From the NCBI RefSeq assembly GCF_019100565.1, contig NZ_JAHRID010000009.1, positions 143,645 through 207,644 on the forward strand: 64,000 nt of DNA, in the 5' to 3' direction. A program made the position numbers and the translations under genes. The notes below the pieces were generated by a model that had not been told where the DNA came from, did no database searches, and saw nothing but the letters and a program-made list of their open reading frames with translations. Positions 9,957 through 19,153 of this stretch are shown piece by piece. Source of the DNA: Arsukibacterium indicum. GTDB taxonomy: Bacteria > Pseudomonadota > Gammaproteobacteria > Enterobacterales > Alteromonadaceae. Within the stretch, counting starts at the first letter, position 1, and each line of letters opens with the position of its first letter.

Positions 9957-10457
9957 ATGAAGCAGTTAGTCCTTACCGTTATTGGTAAAGATAAAGCAGG
10001 GTTAGTAGAGCAGTTAGCCAGGGTAATAAATGACCATAATGGTAACTGGATGGCCAGCAACTTAAGTCACCTGGCCGGGTATTTTGCCGGTATAGTGCAA
10101 ATAGAAGTGGCAGAGCCTGATCTGGGTAATTTAGTCACGGCACTTAGCAACGTTAGCGATTTAGATATTAAAGTTCAGCAAGGTGAACACAGCGAACTGA
10201 ATAAACAACAGCAGTTGCGCTTTGTTATCACTGGTAACGACCGGCCAGGCATTGTCCGTGAGCTGTCATCAGTTATTAAGCACAAAGGCACTAATATTAT
10301 TCAGTTTTCCAGTAATAAACAAAGCGCCCCGAATTGGGGGGTGCCGCTATTTCATGCTGAAGCAACTGTGCAACTGCCAGCAGGTTTAAGCCGCGATGAA
10401 GTCATTAAGGCGCTGGAAGCTATTGCTGCCGATATTGTGGTTGATGTAGAAACCTGA
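9957..10457 (+). CDS. Tandem ACT-domain protein, GcvR-like
   Basis: 166 residues with two ACT domains (about 3-75 and 88-160), each opening with the typical pattern (LTVIGKDKAGLVEQLARVI and FVITGNDRPGIVRELSSVI). This is the architecture of the glycine-cleavage repressor accessory protein GcvR and related amino-acid-sensing regulators. An AAGGGA site lies before the ATG. It is divergent from pstS and ends in a terminator, so it is a single-gene unit. Which amino acid it senses is not visible. Confidence 0.8.
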   Translation: MKQLVLTVIGKDKAGLVEQLARVINDHNGNWMASNLSHLAGYFAGIVQIEVAEPDLGNLVTALSNVSDLDIKVQQGEHSELNKQQQLRFVITGNDRPGIVRELSSVIKHKGTNIIQFSSNKQSAPNWGVPLFHAEATVQLPAGLSRDEVIKALEAIAADIVVDVET

Positions 10458-10508
10458 GTGGACTGAACGCTCACTTATCTGACGAAACAACCACGCTTTT
10501 AATAACTG

Positions 10509-10543
10509 AGCCTTTCACCCGGCTGTTTGCGGGGTGAAAGGCT
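10509..10543 (+). terminator. Terminator after the ACT-domain gene
   Basis: A perfect 12-bp stem (AGCCTTTCACCC at 10509-10520 with GGGTGAAAGGCT at 10532-10543) and an 11-nt loop. The following T-run is broken (TCATCATTTTG), so termination may be partial. The 3' arm overlaps the first repeat of the proposed Pho box of ppk1. Confidence 0.65.
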
Positions 10544-10569
10544 TCATCATTTTGTCACAAAAATGCCAT
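10541..10569 (+). promoter_or_regulatory. Candidate Pho box of ppk1-ppx
   Basis: Three 7-mers at exact 11-bp spacing: GCTTCAT, TTGTCAC, ATGCCAT, with an AAAA spacer between the last two. The last 18 bases match 14 of 18 positions of the enterobacterial Pho-box consensus by my count. It ends 37 nt before the ppk1 start. No good -10 hexamer was found at the expected distance, so this is weaker than the other Pho boxes here. Confidence 0.45.
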
Positions 10570-10605
10570 AGTGTGCTTTGCAGGCAGTTAGCAGGAGCAA
10601 TCAGA

Positions 10606-12741
10606 ATGGATCAGCCGGCATCACCACAAACCAACGTCGGGGCACACCCTGAATACCCGTTATTTCCACGCGAGCTCAGTTGGCTGGCTTTTAATGGCCG
10701 GGTACTACAGGAAGCAGCTGACACCCGTAATCCGCCTATTGAGCGGCTGCGTTTTTTAGGCATTTATTCAAATAACCTGGATGAGTTTTTCCGGGTACGG
10801 GTTGCCGACGTTAAACGGCGGATCTTGCTGAAAAAATACCAGACCTGGGAGCATGAAGATGCCGAAACCCTGTTGCAGCAAATTCAGCAACAGGTTAAGG
10901 AGCTGGGCAAACAGTTTAATAAAATCTACCTGGATATTCAGCTGGAGCTGCGCAAGCACAATATCGAGTTAATTGATGACAGTAAGCTGACCGAAGCTCA
11001 GTCTGCCTGGGTTAAGAACTTTTTCCGCAGCGAAGTGAAACGGCATATTTCGCCAATTATTTTGTCAAGTACCGACAGCTCGCTGAGCAAAATCCTGGAA
11101 GATAATACGACCTACCTGATGGTGGAGATGACCGGCAGCGGTAAACCCGACTATGCCATTATTGAAGTTCCGACCGCTGAAGTATCGCGTTTTATCGAGT
11201 TGCCATTACATTTAAATACCCGTAAGAAAAATGGCCATTACCGGCGTCAGATATTATTGCTCGATGACATTATTAATCATTGTGCCGGCGATTTATTTAA
11301 TGGCTTTTTTCAGTTTGAAACTATTTGCACTTTTTCACTAAAGCTTACCCGGGACGCTGAATATAATATCAGTGATACCCTGGACCAGAGCCTGATTGAT
11401 AAAATGTCTAAAGGTATCCGGCAAAGGTTAAAATCAGAACCCACCCGGCTGGTTTATGATGCAGCCATGCCAGAGCAAATGCTGAAAGTACTGACTAAGC
11501 AGCTGGGCACCAGCTCTACCGACGCCCTGATTGCCGGCAGTCGGTATCGTAACTTTAAGGACTTTATTGGTTTTCCGAATCTGGGCCATCAAAGTATGGA
11601 ATTCCCACCAATGGAGCCGTTGCCCAGCCCGGATTTTGAGCATTACCCCACCAGTTTCGATGCGATCCGCGCGACTGATATTATGCTGTATTATCCTTAT
11701 CATAATTTCAGCTACTTCACTGAGTGGGTGCGGCAGGCATCGTTCGATCCCAAAGTCAGCCATATTAAAATGACCATGTACCGGGTGGCCAAGCACTCGC
11801 GGGTTATTCATTCCTTACTGGATGCGGTTCGCAACGGTAAAAAAGTTACAGTAGTAGTCGAATTAAAGGCCCGGTTTGATGAGGAAAATAACATTAACTG
11901 GGCCAGACGGATGACCGATGCAGGTATTGAAGTGATATTCGGCCAGACCACATTAAAGATCCATTCTAAACTGTGCCTGATTACCCGTCAGGAAAAAGGC
12001 AAAGCCGTTCGTTACGGCCATATTGGCACCGGCAACTTTAATGAGAAAACCGCTCGTATTTATACCGATATGAGTTTATTTACCTGCCACAGTGAAATTA
12101 CCGCTGAAATTGATCAGGTATTCGAGTTTATTCAATACTCGTACCGGCCATTTAACTTCCAGCATTTGATCGTTTCGCCTACCTGGAGCCGGCCACGGTT
12201 ACTCAGTTTAATTCAACGCGAAATCGATTTTGCGACCAGTGGCCGCAAAGCCGAAATTTTTCTGAAAGTAAATAATCTGGTTGATGAAGAAATAGTACAA
12301 CTGCTTTATAAAGCCAGCCAGGCCGGCGTAAAAATCCGGATGATCATCCGCGGCATGTGCTCATTGCTGCCCGGATTACCGGGTAAAAGCCAGAATATTA
12401 AGGTCATCAGCGTACTTGACCGCTATCTGGAGCACGCCCGGGTTTATTTGTTTCACAATGGTGGTGATACCGCGCTGTATATTTCTTCGGCCGACTGGAT
12501 GACCCGCAATATTGATCAGCGGGTAGAAGTAGGGGTACCGGTTTACGACAACCGGATTAAGCAGCAGATTATCAGCACCCTCGATATCCAGTGGCGGGAT
12601 AACGTTAAGGCGCGTATTATTGACGGTAAACATTCTAATGCTTATGTTAAGCGCGGCAACAAACGCAATCTGCGTTCCCAGCAGGAAATATATCATTTCC
12701 TGGCGCGCCAGCAGGCGGTACAGGTTGACCCAGACAATTGA
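10606..12741 (+). CDS. ppk1: Polyphosphate kinase 1
   Basis: Reversibly builds inorganic polyphosphate from the gamma phosphate of ATP. 711 residues from the ATG at 10606 (MDQPASPQ), which has an AGGAG site; an in-frame ATG at 10534 would add a basic stretch lying across the terminator and Pho box. Domains in order: N-terminal helical domain beginning FPRELSWLAFNGRVLQEA, head domain, then two phospholipase-D-like catalytic domains. The phosphorylated His is in KIHSKLCL at about residue 453, followed by GTGNFNEKTARIYTD; the second catalytic region holds EHARVYLFHNGG. It overlaps ppx by 4 nt. Confidence 0.95.
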   Translation: MDQPASPQTNVGAHPEYPLFPRELSWLAFNGRVLQEAADTRNPPIERLRFLGIYSNNLDEFFRVRVADVKRRILLKKYQTWEHEDAETLLQQIQQQVKELGKQFNKIYLDIQLELRKHNIELIDDSKLTEAQSAWVKNFFRSEVKRHISPIILSSTDSSLSKILEDNTTYLMVEMTGSGKPDYAIIEVPTAEVSRFIELPLHLNTRKKNGHYRRQILLLDDIINHCAGDLFNGFFQFETICTFSLKLTRDAEYNISDTLDQSLIDKMSKGIRQRLKSEPTRLVYDAAMPEQMLKVLTKQLGTSSTDALIAGSRYRNFKDFIGFPNLGHQSMEFPPMEPLPSPDFEHYPTSFDAIRATDIMLYYPYHNFSYFTEWVRQASFDPKVSHIKMTMYRVAKHSRVIHSLLDAVRNGKKVTVVVELKARFDEENNINWARRMTDAGIEVIFGQTTLKIHSKLCLITRQEKGKAVRYGHIGTGNFNEKTARIYTDMSLFTCHSEITAEIDQVFEFIQYSYRPFNFQHLIVSPTWSRPRLLSLIQREIDFATSGRKAEIFLKVNNLVDEEIVQLLYKASQAGVKIRMIIRGMCSLLPGLPGKSQNIKVISVLDRYLEHARVYLFHNGGDTALYISSADWMTRNIDQRVEVGVPVYDNRIKQQIISTLDIQWRDNVKARIIDGKHSNAYVKRGNKRNLRSQQEIYHFLARQQAVQVDPDN

Positions 12742-14270
12742 CTGAATCAGAACAGACAGCAGCATCAAACGCCGACTATATGGCAGCCGTAGATCTCGGC
12801 TCAAATAGTTTTCATATGGTTATAGCCCGGGTGAATGATGGCTCTCTGCAGCTGTTGCACCGGGAAAAGCAAAAAGTCCAGTTGGCTGAAGGCCTGAATG
12901 ATGAGTTAGTGCTCAGCGAGGAAGCAATTGAGCGCGGCCTGCAGGTACTGGCACAGTTTGCAGATACCCTGCAGCCTTTTGCCCCGAATGCGGTGCGGGT
13001 GATAGCCACATACACCCTGCGCAGGGCCCGCAACGCTGCCACGTTTTTACGCCGGGCCAAAGTGGTGTTTCCTTTCCCGATAGAAGTTATCTCCGGCCAG
13101 GAAGAAGCCCGCTTTATTTATCAGGGTGTTGCCCACTTTGAACACTTCAGTGCAAAGCGGCTGGTGATAGATATTGGCGGGGGCAGCACCGAGTTCGCTA
13201 TTGGTGAAGGCTTACAACCATTAAGACTAAGCAGCCGCAATATGGGCTGTGTCAGTTACGGCCAGAGCCATTTTGCCCAGGGCAAAATTAGTCCGCGGCG
13301 TTTTGAACGTGCCATTTTGCAGGCTGAACAGGAGCTGGAACCCATAGTCAGCAGCTTTCGCACTGCCGGCTGGCAACAGGCTGTCGGCACCTCAGGTACC
13401 GTTAAAACCATTAAAGATGTAATAAGTGGCCTTGGCTGGAACAGCAGCAGTATGCGCTTAAACGACCTGACGGCCTTAAAAAATCATTTACTGCAGTATC
13501 AGCATGCAACTGAGCTGACATTGAGCGGTTTAACAGATGATCGCAAGCTGTTACTCTGTCCCGGTCTGGCCATTTTAATCGGTGCTTTTAATATGCTGCA
13601 AATAGATGAGCTGGTTTATGTCGATGCCGCGCTACGCGAAGGTGTGCTGTATGAAATGAGCGACCGGCTGCAGCATCACGATATCCGTGAGCATACCATC
13701 AGCAGCATGATGCGCCGCTATTCAGTTGACGAAGCCCAGACTCTACGGGTACAACACACAGCCCAGTCACTATTTAATCAGGTGCAGGATGCCTGGCTGC
13801 TAACAGACGATGATGGTCTGTTGCTGAGTTTTGCCTGCCGGGTTTATGAAATTGGCCTGCATATCAATTCTTCTGGTATTCAGAAGCATTCTGCCTATAT
13901 TTTGCAAAACGCTAACCTGCCAGGCTTTAACCAGGAACAGCAACAATTACTGTCGTGCCTGGTCCGCTTTCACCGTCGTAAAATCCGGGCTGACGAGATT
14001 CCTATTTTTAGTTTATATCAGCTACCACAGGTTATAAATTTGCTGGTATTGTTACGGCTGTCAGTATTACTTAATCAAAAAAGGCGTGATGACTTTGTGC
14101 CAGAAATTACCGCCAGCGCCAGTGCTCAGCAACTGCAATTGGGATTGCCGCCAGAGTGGCTGATGCAGCAAAGTGTACTGGCTGCTGATTTACAGCTGGA
14201 GCAAAAAGCCCTGAAGAAAATTGCTTTCAGGCTGGATTGTCCCGGGTTGACTGAGACAGCGGCATTTTAA
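12738..14270 (+). CDS. ppx: Exopolyphosphatase / pppGpp phosphohydrolase
   Basis: Releases terminal phosphate from polyphosphate and can convert pppGpp to ppGpp. 510 residues from a TTG start that overlaps the ppk1 stop as TTGA, which implies translational coupling. An ATG at 12780 is an alternative but would begin directly at the first strand of the ATPase fold. Motifs: phosphate-1 AAVDLGSNSFHMVIA, ISGQEEARFIYQG, phosphate-2 VIDIGGGSTEF, QAVGTSGT. The C-terminal half resembles an HD-like helical domain. With ppk1 it sets polyphosphate turnover. Confidence 0.93.
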   Translation: MTESEQTAASNADYMAAVDLGSNSFHMVIARVNDGSLQLLHREKQKVQLAEGLNDELVLSEEAIERGLQVLAQFADTLQPFAPNAVRVIATYTLRRARNAATFLRRAKVVFPFPIEVISGQEEARFIYQGVAHFEHFSAKRLVIDIGGGSTEFAIGEGLQPLRLSSRNMGCVSYGQSHFAQGKISPRRFERAILQAEQELEPIVSSFRTAGWQQAVGTSGTVKTIKDVISGLGWNSSSMRLNDLTALKNHLLQYQHATELTLSGLTDDRKLLLCPGLAILIGAFNMLQIDELVYVDAALREGVLYEMSDRLQHHDIREHTISSMMRRYSVDEAQTLRVQHTAQSLFNQVQDAWLLTDDDGLLLSFACRVYEIGLHINSSGIQKHSAYILQNANLPGFNQEQQQLLSCLVRFHRRKIRADEIPIFSLYQLPQVINLLVLLRLSVLLNQKRRDDFVPEITASASAQQLQLGLPPEWLMQQSVLAADLQLEQKALKKIAFRLDCPGLTETAAF

Positions 14271-14313
14271 TAAAGCTGGAATTTGCAAGCATCGATGAGC
14301 CACTGGGGCGGTA

Positions 14314-15210
14314 CTATAGCGTTTTGGCAGGGCTCTCCAAGCAGGCATCCGCACCGGGATCCCAGCTGCCGGCCACATGCTGCAAACCACTTAACCGGCC
14401 GGCCTGATACCCTGCCTCCAACTGCTGCGGGTTTTGACAAAAGCGACCAACCGAAAAATTTGCCGGCGGTGCTACCACCCTTACCCGGCAATCTGCTGGT
14501 GGGCTGGCAATAAATTCCAGCGCCTGATTGTAGCGGGCTGTTCTGGTTAACACCGCACTGAACATTTGTGGATACTGTTTAAAAAACGGTTTCATTAAAA
14601 CTGGCATGGGGCTGGCCCGTTTGCGATAGCCACTGGGCTGCGACAACACCACAGTAATATCCCTCGCCCCCATGGCATAAGCTTTTAACACCGGAATGGC
14701 ATCGGCCAGGCCGCCATCCGTCATCTGTTCACCGTCAATCCGTGGAAAATCGCGATACATCAGCGGAATGGCGCATGATGCCGGAAACAGCTGATGCATG
14801 TTGTCTGCCGTCACCTCAAAATAGCGGGCCTGACCGGTGATAACGCTGGTAGTTACCGCATAAAGCGGTACCTGCTGTTGCAGATAGTGCTCCACGTTGA
14901 GCGGCACCTCATCAAAGGAGGCGTGCCATAACCAGCTGACATCACAAAAATGGCCACCTTTGAGGTAACGGCGCCAGTTTAAAAAATCAGTACGGCGGGC
15001 ATGATCCAGCAGAATTTGCCGGCTACGGCCATGATCTCCGGCTAAATAGCCAATCAAATTAGTGGAACCGGCAGAAACGCCAATCGCAAACTGAAACGGC
15101 TGATACTGCTGCTCAATAAAAGCATCCAGCACACCAGCTGCAAAAATGCCACGCATGGCGCCACCTTCAACCACCAAAGCAGCTTTGTTCGCGTGGCTCA
15201 GCTTATTCAT
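14314..15210 (-). CDS. Patatin-like phospholipase
   Basis: Serine acyl hydrolase with a Ser-Asp dyad. 298 residues from the ATG at 15210, which has an ideal AGGAGGTG site; an upstream in-frame start at 15243 lacks one. Oxyanion motif EGGAMRGIFAAGVLDAF is near the N-terminus, nucleophile Ser in GVSAGSTN at about residue 40, and the Asp in DGGLAD at about 170. Order and spacing match the YjjU-type bacterial patatins. No signal peptide, so probably cytoplasmic. Substrate unknown. Confidence 0.87.
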   Translation of the reverse strand: MNKLSHANKAALVVEGGAMRGIFAAGVLDAFIEQQYQPFQFAIGVSAGSTNLIGYLAGDHGRSRQILLDHARRTDFLNWRRYLKGGHFCDVSWLWHASFDEVPLNVEHYLQQQVPLYAVTTSVITGQARYFEVTADNMHQLFPASCAIPLMYRDFPRIDGEQMTDGGLADAIPVLKAYAMGARDITVVLSQPSGYRKRASPMPVLMKPFFKQYPQMFSAVLTRTARYNQALEFIASPPADCRVRVVAPPANFSVGRFCQNPQQLEAGYQAGRLSGLQHVAGSWDPGADACLESPAKTL

Positions 15211-15279
15211 CGCACCTCCTGTTGACAATAACCAGCCTAACATAGCTCTGTTGCCGGTTACAGCGATGTAAGACGCCAG

Positions 15280-16041
15280 TCAATGTTGGCGCGTTTGCCT
15301 GCCCAGAGTATGCAAAATGCGGTTACGGGTTGAATGCCAGTGGTTTTTTGGCAAAGTGGGAGCCTGAGACAGTATGTCGTCAAAATCGATAGTGTCTGCA
15401 ACACGGGCTGGCAGGTGAGCAAAATACAATTTAGCGGGCTTCAGCGACGCAACCCGCTGCAGTGACTGTTTATACTGGTTGGGGTGACACACCGGGTATG
15501 GCGGTACCAGCCGCTTTTTCACCGAAACAATTAAGTCGGCAATATACAACTGCCTGCTCGGTTGATGCAGCACAGATACATCATGATCGGTATGGCCAGG
15601 GGTGTAAATAATCTGCCAATCCGGAAAGCCCGGTAATCGCTGGCCGTCTTCGAGCAACAAATCAGGTTTTAATATCGGGTTGTACCAGATATGCCGTTTC
15701 GGCTTACCTAATCGCTTGGCCACCCACCAGGTCAGGCTAACATCAATAAGATGGGCGCAGCGCCCCATAAAACCACCATACCAGTATTGTGCCTTGGGAT
15801 GACAGGCAATATTGGCGCCGGTCAGGCGCCGGAGCTTATGCGCACCACCGGCATGATCCGGATGCATATGCGTCACCAGCACCAGTTTCAGGTCGCTTAG
15901 CGGCCGGTTCAGCTGTTGCTGAATAAAGCGACACACTGCAGTCACGTCAGCCCGGCTACAACCATCAAGCAGCAGCAGACCACCCTGATCAGCTATCAGG
16001 TAAATGTGCTGAATATAACCCCTGATAATATGCAACTGCAT
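15280..16041 (-). CDS. MBL-fold metallo-hydrolase
   Basis: 253 residues of the metallo-beta-lactamase superfamily. The zinc motif THMHPDHAGG is at about 57-66, with later ligands in TPGHTDHDVSV and FAHLPAR. There is no signal peptide, and the protein is of the glyoxalase II/hydrolase type rather than an antibiotic-hydrolysing lactamase. It is read toward the patatin gene with 69 nt between. Weak ribosome site. Confidence 0.85.
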   Translation of the reverse strand: MQLHIIRGYIQHIYLIADQGGLLLLDGCSRADVTAVCRFIQQQLNRPLSDLKLVLVTHMHPDHAGGAHKLRRLTGANIACHPKAQYWYGGFMGRCAHLIDVSLTWWVAKRLGKPKRHIWYNPILKPDLLLEDGQRLPGFPDWQIIYTPGHTDHDVSVLHQPSRQLYIADLIVSVKKRLVPPYPVCHPNQYKQSLQRVASLKPAKLYFAHLPARVADTIDFDDILSQAPTLPKNHWHSTRNRILHTLGRQTRQH

Positions 16042-16172
16042 CCGTATACGTCTACCGCCTTATAATCAACTGGTCCGACATTACCTAAGCCGGCGGCAAT
16101 TTTCCAGCGGCAATTGCCATTTTTATCCGCCAGGCTTATGGTAGTACTATAACTATCCGCCACGGAGCGACT

Positions 16173-17501
16173 ATGCGCTGGTCTTTACTCAGTTTATCGT
16201 TACTGCCATTTTTATACACCCCCATCAGTCTGGCCGCAGACCAGCCTGCCTCCGCTAAACATCAGCTGAGCAGGCACATTGAGCAAGTAATGCCAAAAGT
16301 AATTGCCTGGCGGCGTGATATTCACCAGCATCCTGAGCTGTCAAACCGCGAAGTACGCACGGCGGCAAAGGTAGCGGCGCATTTAGAGAAACTGGGCCTT
16401 GAAGTACGCACTGGCATTGCCCACACCGGAGTGGTCGGTATTTTAAAAGGGGCAAAGCCAGGTCCGGTGGTGGCGCTGCGGGCCGATATGGATGCATTGC
16501 CGGTAACCGAGCAAACCGGCTTGCCGTTTGCGTCTGAGGTAATCAGCGAATTTAACGGTCAGCAGACCGGGGTAATGCATGCCTGTGGTCATGATGCCCA
16601 TGTTGCCATGCTAATGGGTGCCGCCGAAGTGCTGAGCAAACAACAAGCCGATATTGCCGGCACTATTATGTTTATCTTTCAGCCGGCCGAGGAAGGCCCG
16701 CCAGCGGGTGAAGAAGGCGGCGCTAAGATGATGCTGGCCGAGGGGTTGTTTGCTAACCCTACCCCCACGGCAATTTTTGGCTTGCATGTCTGGCCGGGCG
16801 AACCGGGCCAGCTGCAGGTTAAAACCGAAGGCATAATGGCCGCCGCCGACAGCTTTCAGATAACCGTCAAAGGCAAACAGGTGCACGGCTCCAGCCCGTG
16901 GCGAGGTATCGATCCGATAAATGTCACAGGTCAGCTTATCAACGCTATTAACCTGATCCCGGCGCGGCAAATAGATGTCACCAAAGCGCCGGCGGTGGTG
17001 TCGTTCGGCCAGGTACACGGCGGTATTCGCTGGAATATTATTCCGGATGATGTGAAATTAGAAGGTACTATCCGAACCTTTGATAGCGAGATGCGCGAAG
17101 ACCTCATCGCCCGGATGGCGCACACCAGCAAGCATATTGCCAAAGCCAGTGGCGCCGAAGCTGATTTTCACGTGCACAATTTCGCCGCCGTTACCTGGAA
17201 TGACCCGGCTCTGACAGACTGGGCGATGCCAAGCCTGCAGTGGGCAGCTGGCGATAACGGCGTGGCATCAATAAAACCGATTACCGGCGCCGAAGATTTC
17301 TCGTTTTATCAGCAACAAATTCCCGGGGTGTTTTTCTTTTTAGGTATATCGCCTGCTAACACCCCGCTAAGTGAAGTGCCGCCAAACCATTCGCCGATGT
17401 TTGATGTCAACGAAGACGCACTGATAACAGGCGTAAGGGCACTAACCGGCCTCGCGCTGGATTACCTGGCTTCACCGCCGCAACATGTAGCTGCGGAGTA
17501 A
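16173..17501 (+). CDS. Secreted M20-family amidohydrolase (hippurate hydrolase/aminoacylase type)
   Basis: 442 residues. A signal peptide (to about residue 22, PISLAA) suggests a periplasmic enzyme. Metal-site motifs are ADMDALPV, MHACGHDAHVAM and QPAEEGP, with a dimerisation domain in the middle and GAEDFSFY near the C-terminus; this order fits the M20D amidohydrolases that remove acyl groups from amino acids. The start has CACGGAG in front. It lies 2 nt before tag, so the two are probably cotranscribed although their jobs are unrelated. Confidence 0.88.
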   Translation: MRWSLLSLSLLPFLYTPISLAADQPASAKHQLSRHIEQVMPKVIAWRRDIHQHPELSNREVRTAAKVAAHLEKLGLEVRTGIAHTGVVGILKGAKPGPVVALRADMDALPVTEQTGLPFASEVISEFNGQQTGVMHACGHDAHVAMLMGAAEVLSKQQADIAGTIMFIFQPAEEGPPAGEEGGAKMMLAEGLFANPTPTAIFGLHVWPGEPGQLQVKTEGIMAAADSFQITVKGKQVHGSSPWRGIDPINVTGQLINAINLIPARQIDVTKAPAVVSFGQVHGGIRWNIIPDDVKLEGTIRTFDSEMREDLIARMAHTSKHIAKASGAEADFHVHNFAAVTWNDPALTDWAMPSLQWAAGDNGVASIKPITGAEDFSFYQQQIPGVFFFLGISPANTPLSEVPPNHSPMFDVNEDALITGVRALTGLALDYLASPPQHVAAE

Positions 17502-17503
17502 AA

Positions 17504-18112
17504 ATGAGCACAGAACTAAAAAGCAATGAGCCATGCCGTTGCAGCTGGGTTGACTTAAGCAAACCCGATTATGTCACCTATCATGATACCGAATGGGGCG
17601 TACCGGTACATGACGATAATAAACTATTTGAATTCCTGACTCTGGAAGCAGCACAGGCTGGTCTTAGCTGGTATACGGTGCTAAAAAAGCGCGACAATTA
17701 CCGGGCTGCTTTTGCCAACTTTGACCCGGTGCAGGTGGCAGCCTTCGATGATGCTAGAGCCGCTGAACTACTGCAAAACCCAGGCATTATCCGCAACCGG
17801 TTAAAGATTGCGGCTGCTATTAATAATGCCGCACGCTTTTTAGAGGTGCAGGCCGAGTTTGGTAGCTTCAGTAACTACCAATGGCAATTTGTCGGCGGCA
17901 AGCCACAGCAAAACAGTATCGCCAGCCCGGCAGATTTTCGGGCCACCAGCCCGGAATCGGACGCCTTTAGCAAAGATTTAAAAAAACGCGGTTTTAAGTT
18001 TGTCGGTTCAACCATTATTTATGCTCATATGCAGGCCTGCGGTATGGTAAACGACCATCATCAAGATTGCTTTCGTAATGCAGAGCTAATCAATCTCTTA
18101 ACACGGGCCTGA
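17504..18112 (+). CDS. tag: DNA-3-methyladenine glycosylase I
   Basis: Base-excision repair enzyme that removes 3-methyladenine. 202 residues. CRCSWVDLSKPDYVTYHDTEWG holds the N-terminal zinc-type Cys and the conserved HDxEWG; the C-terminal zinc ligands are in AHMQACGMVNDHHQDCF. FKFVGSTIIYAHMQA matches Tag. It starts 2 nt after the amidohydrolase stop. Confidence 0.95.
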   Translation: MSTELKSNEPCRCSWVDLSKPDYVTYHDTEWGVPVHDDNKLFEFLTLEAAQAGLSWYTVLKKRDNYRAAFANFDPVQVAAFDDARAAELLQNPGIIRNRLKIAAAINNAARFLEVQAEFGSFSNYQWQFVGGKPQQNSIASPADFRATSPESDAFSKDLKKRGFKFVGSTIIYAHMQACGMVNDHHQDCFRNAELINLLTRA

Positions 18113-18342
18113 CACAGCAAAAGATGAAGTTATTCAGAGCTGGCCAGTTAAGTTCACTTACCAGCAGCTATGATATTCCTTACTCAGATAGTTTTTTTAT
18201 TATCTTAGGTGGTCCGCAAGCCCACTCACGCGATCTGGCACGCTTTGCACTATTTTATTTGAATGTAATACTTAGGCTAAATGTAACTTTTTGTTACCAC
18301 CACCGGCGGTAAATAGCCCGCCGATATAACGAGTTTGGTGTT

Positions 18343-19122
18343 ATGAAAATCTGTACTGTGCTGCTACTATTGTTATGGTCCTGGTTCAGCCAGGCCAACA
18401 CTGTGTTTTCGGTGTGCTACGAAGGTTCTGGCATGGCGCCATTTATCAGTGCCGGTAGCGATGACAGCCAACCGGAAGGGTTTCTGGTTGAAATGTTAAA
18501 TGCGGCGGCAGCACCACTTGCCATTCGCCTGCAATACCAACAGGCGCCATGGCTAAGGTGCCAGAAAATGGTACAAAATAACCAGGTTAATGCCACCTTA
18601 GCAATGATTTGGTCACCTGAACGGGCATTGCAGTACCGTTTTCCCGATCAGCAAAGCGGAACAGAGCAGTCACAGCGTTATTTATGGCGGGCAGAATACC
18701 CGGTATTTCACTCAAAAGATAAAGGTTTTACCCTGGCTCAGTATCAACCAAAGTTTGGTATCAGCGCACCATTAGGTTATATCGTCGAAGACTGGCTGCA
18801 GCATCAAGGTTGGCTTAGTCCCTACAAATTTAAGCAGGACGAAGGCTTTAAAATGGTCGCAGGCGGCAAACTGGACGGGTATAGTGTTGAACGAATGATT
18901 GGTAGCTATCATTTGCAACGGCTCGGCCTTACCGACAAGATTGACGTCAGCGACGACAATTTACTGGTTAAAAACTGGCATATCGTATTCAACCCTGACT
19001 CCTATGCACAGAATACCCAGCTAATCGAGCAGTTTTGGTTTAACCTTATCGCCGCCAGGAAAAATCTGGAGGCGAATTATCCTTACCCGCAAACCACATC
19101 ACAGCACACATCACAGCAGTAG
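18343..19122 (+). CDS. Periplasmic solute-binding protein, family 3
   Basis: 259 residues with a signal peptide (SWFSQANT cut region). The fold fits bacterial extracellular solute-binding family 3 (amino-acid binding type): FSVCYEGSGMAPFIS at the start, EGFLVEMLNAAAAPL, and a C-terminal lobe returning at DGYSVERM. No permease or ATPase gene is adjacent, so it may serve sensing or an unlinked transporter. The 230 bases in front hold no other gene; a short GTAAC/GTTAC inverted repeat at 18283-18297 is the only visible structure. Confidence 0.75.
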   Translation: MKICTVLLLLLWSWFSQANTVFSVCYEGSGMAPFISAGSDDSQPEGFLVEMLNAAAAPLAIRLQYQQAPWLRCQKMVQNNQVNATLAMIWSPERALQYRFPDQQSGTEQSQRYLWRAEYPVFHSKDKGFTLAQYQPKFGISAPLGYIVEDWLQHQGWLSPYKFKQDEGFKMVAGGKLDGYSVERMIGSYHLQRLGLTDKIDVSDDNLLVKNWHIVFNPDSYAQNTQLIEQFWFNLIAARKNLEANYPYPQTTSQHTSQQ

Positions 19123-19153
19123 TGCAGCGACTGGCCGCCAAACATCAATAATA

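Noticed and set aside
9770..10060. Minus-strand open frame over the pstS/ACT-gene spacer
   Set aside because: It overlaps the start of a well-supported ACT-domain gene and its promoter region and has no protein-like features.
18283..18297. GTAAC/GTTAC inverted repeat before the solute-binding protein gene
   Set aside because: A 5-bp stem with a T-rich loop is too short to call a terminator or operator.
18124..18312. Short plus-strand open frame after tag
   Set aside because: No ribosome site, no recognisable protein pattern, and an odd composition; it lies in an A/T-rich spacer.
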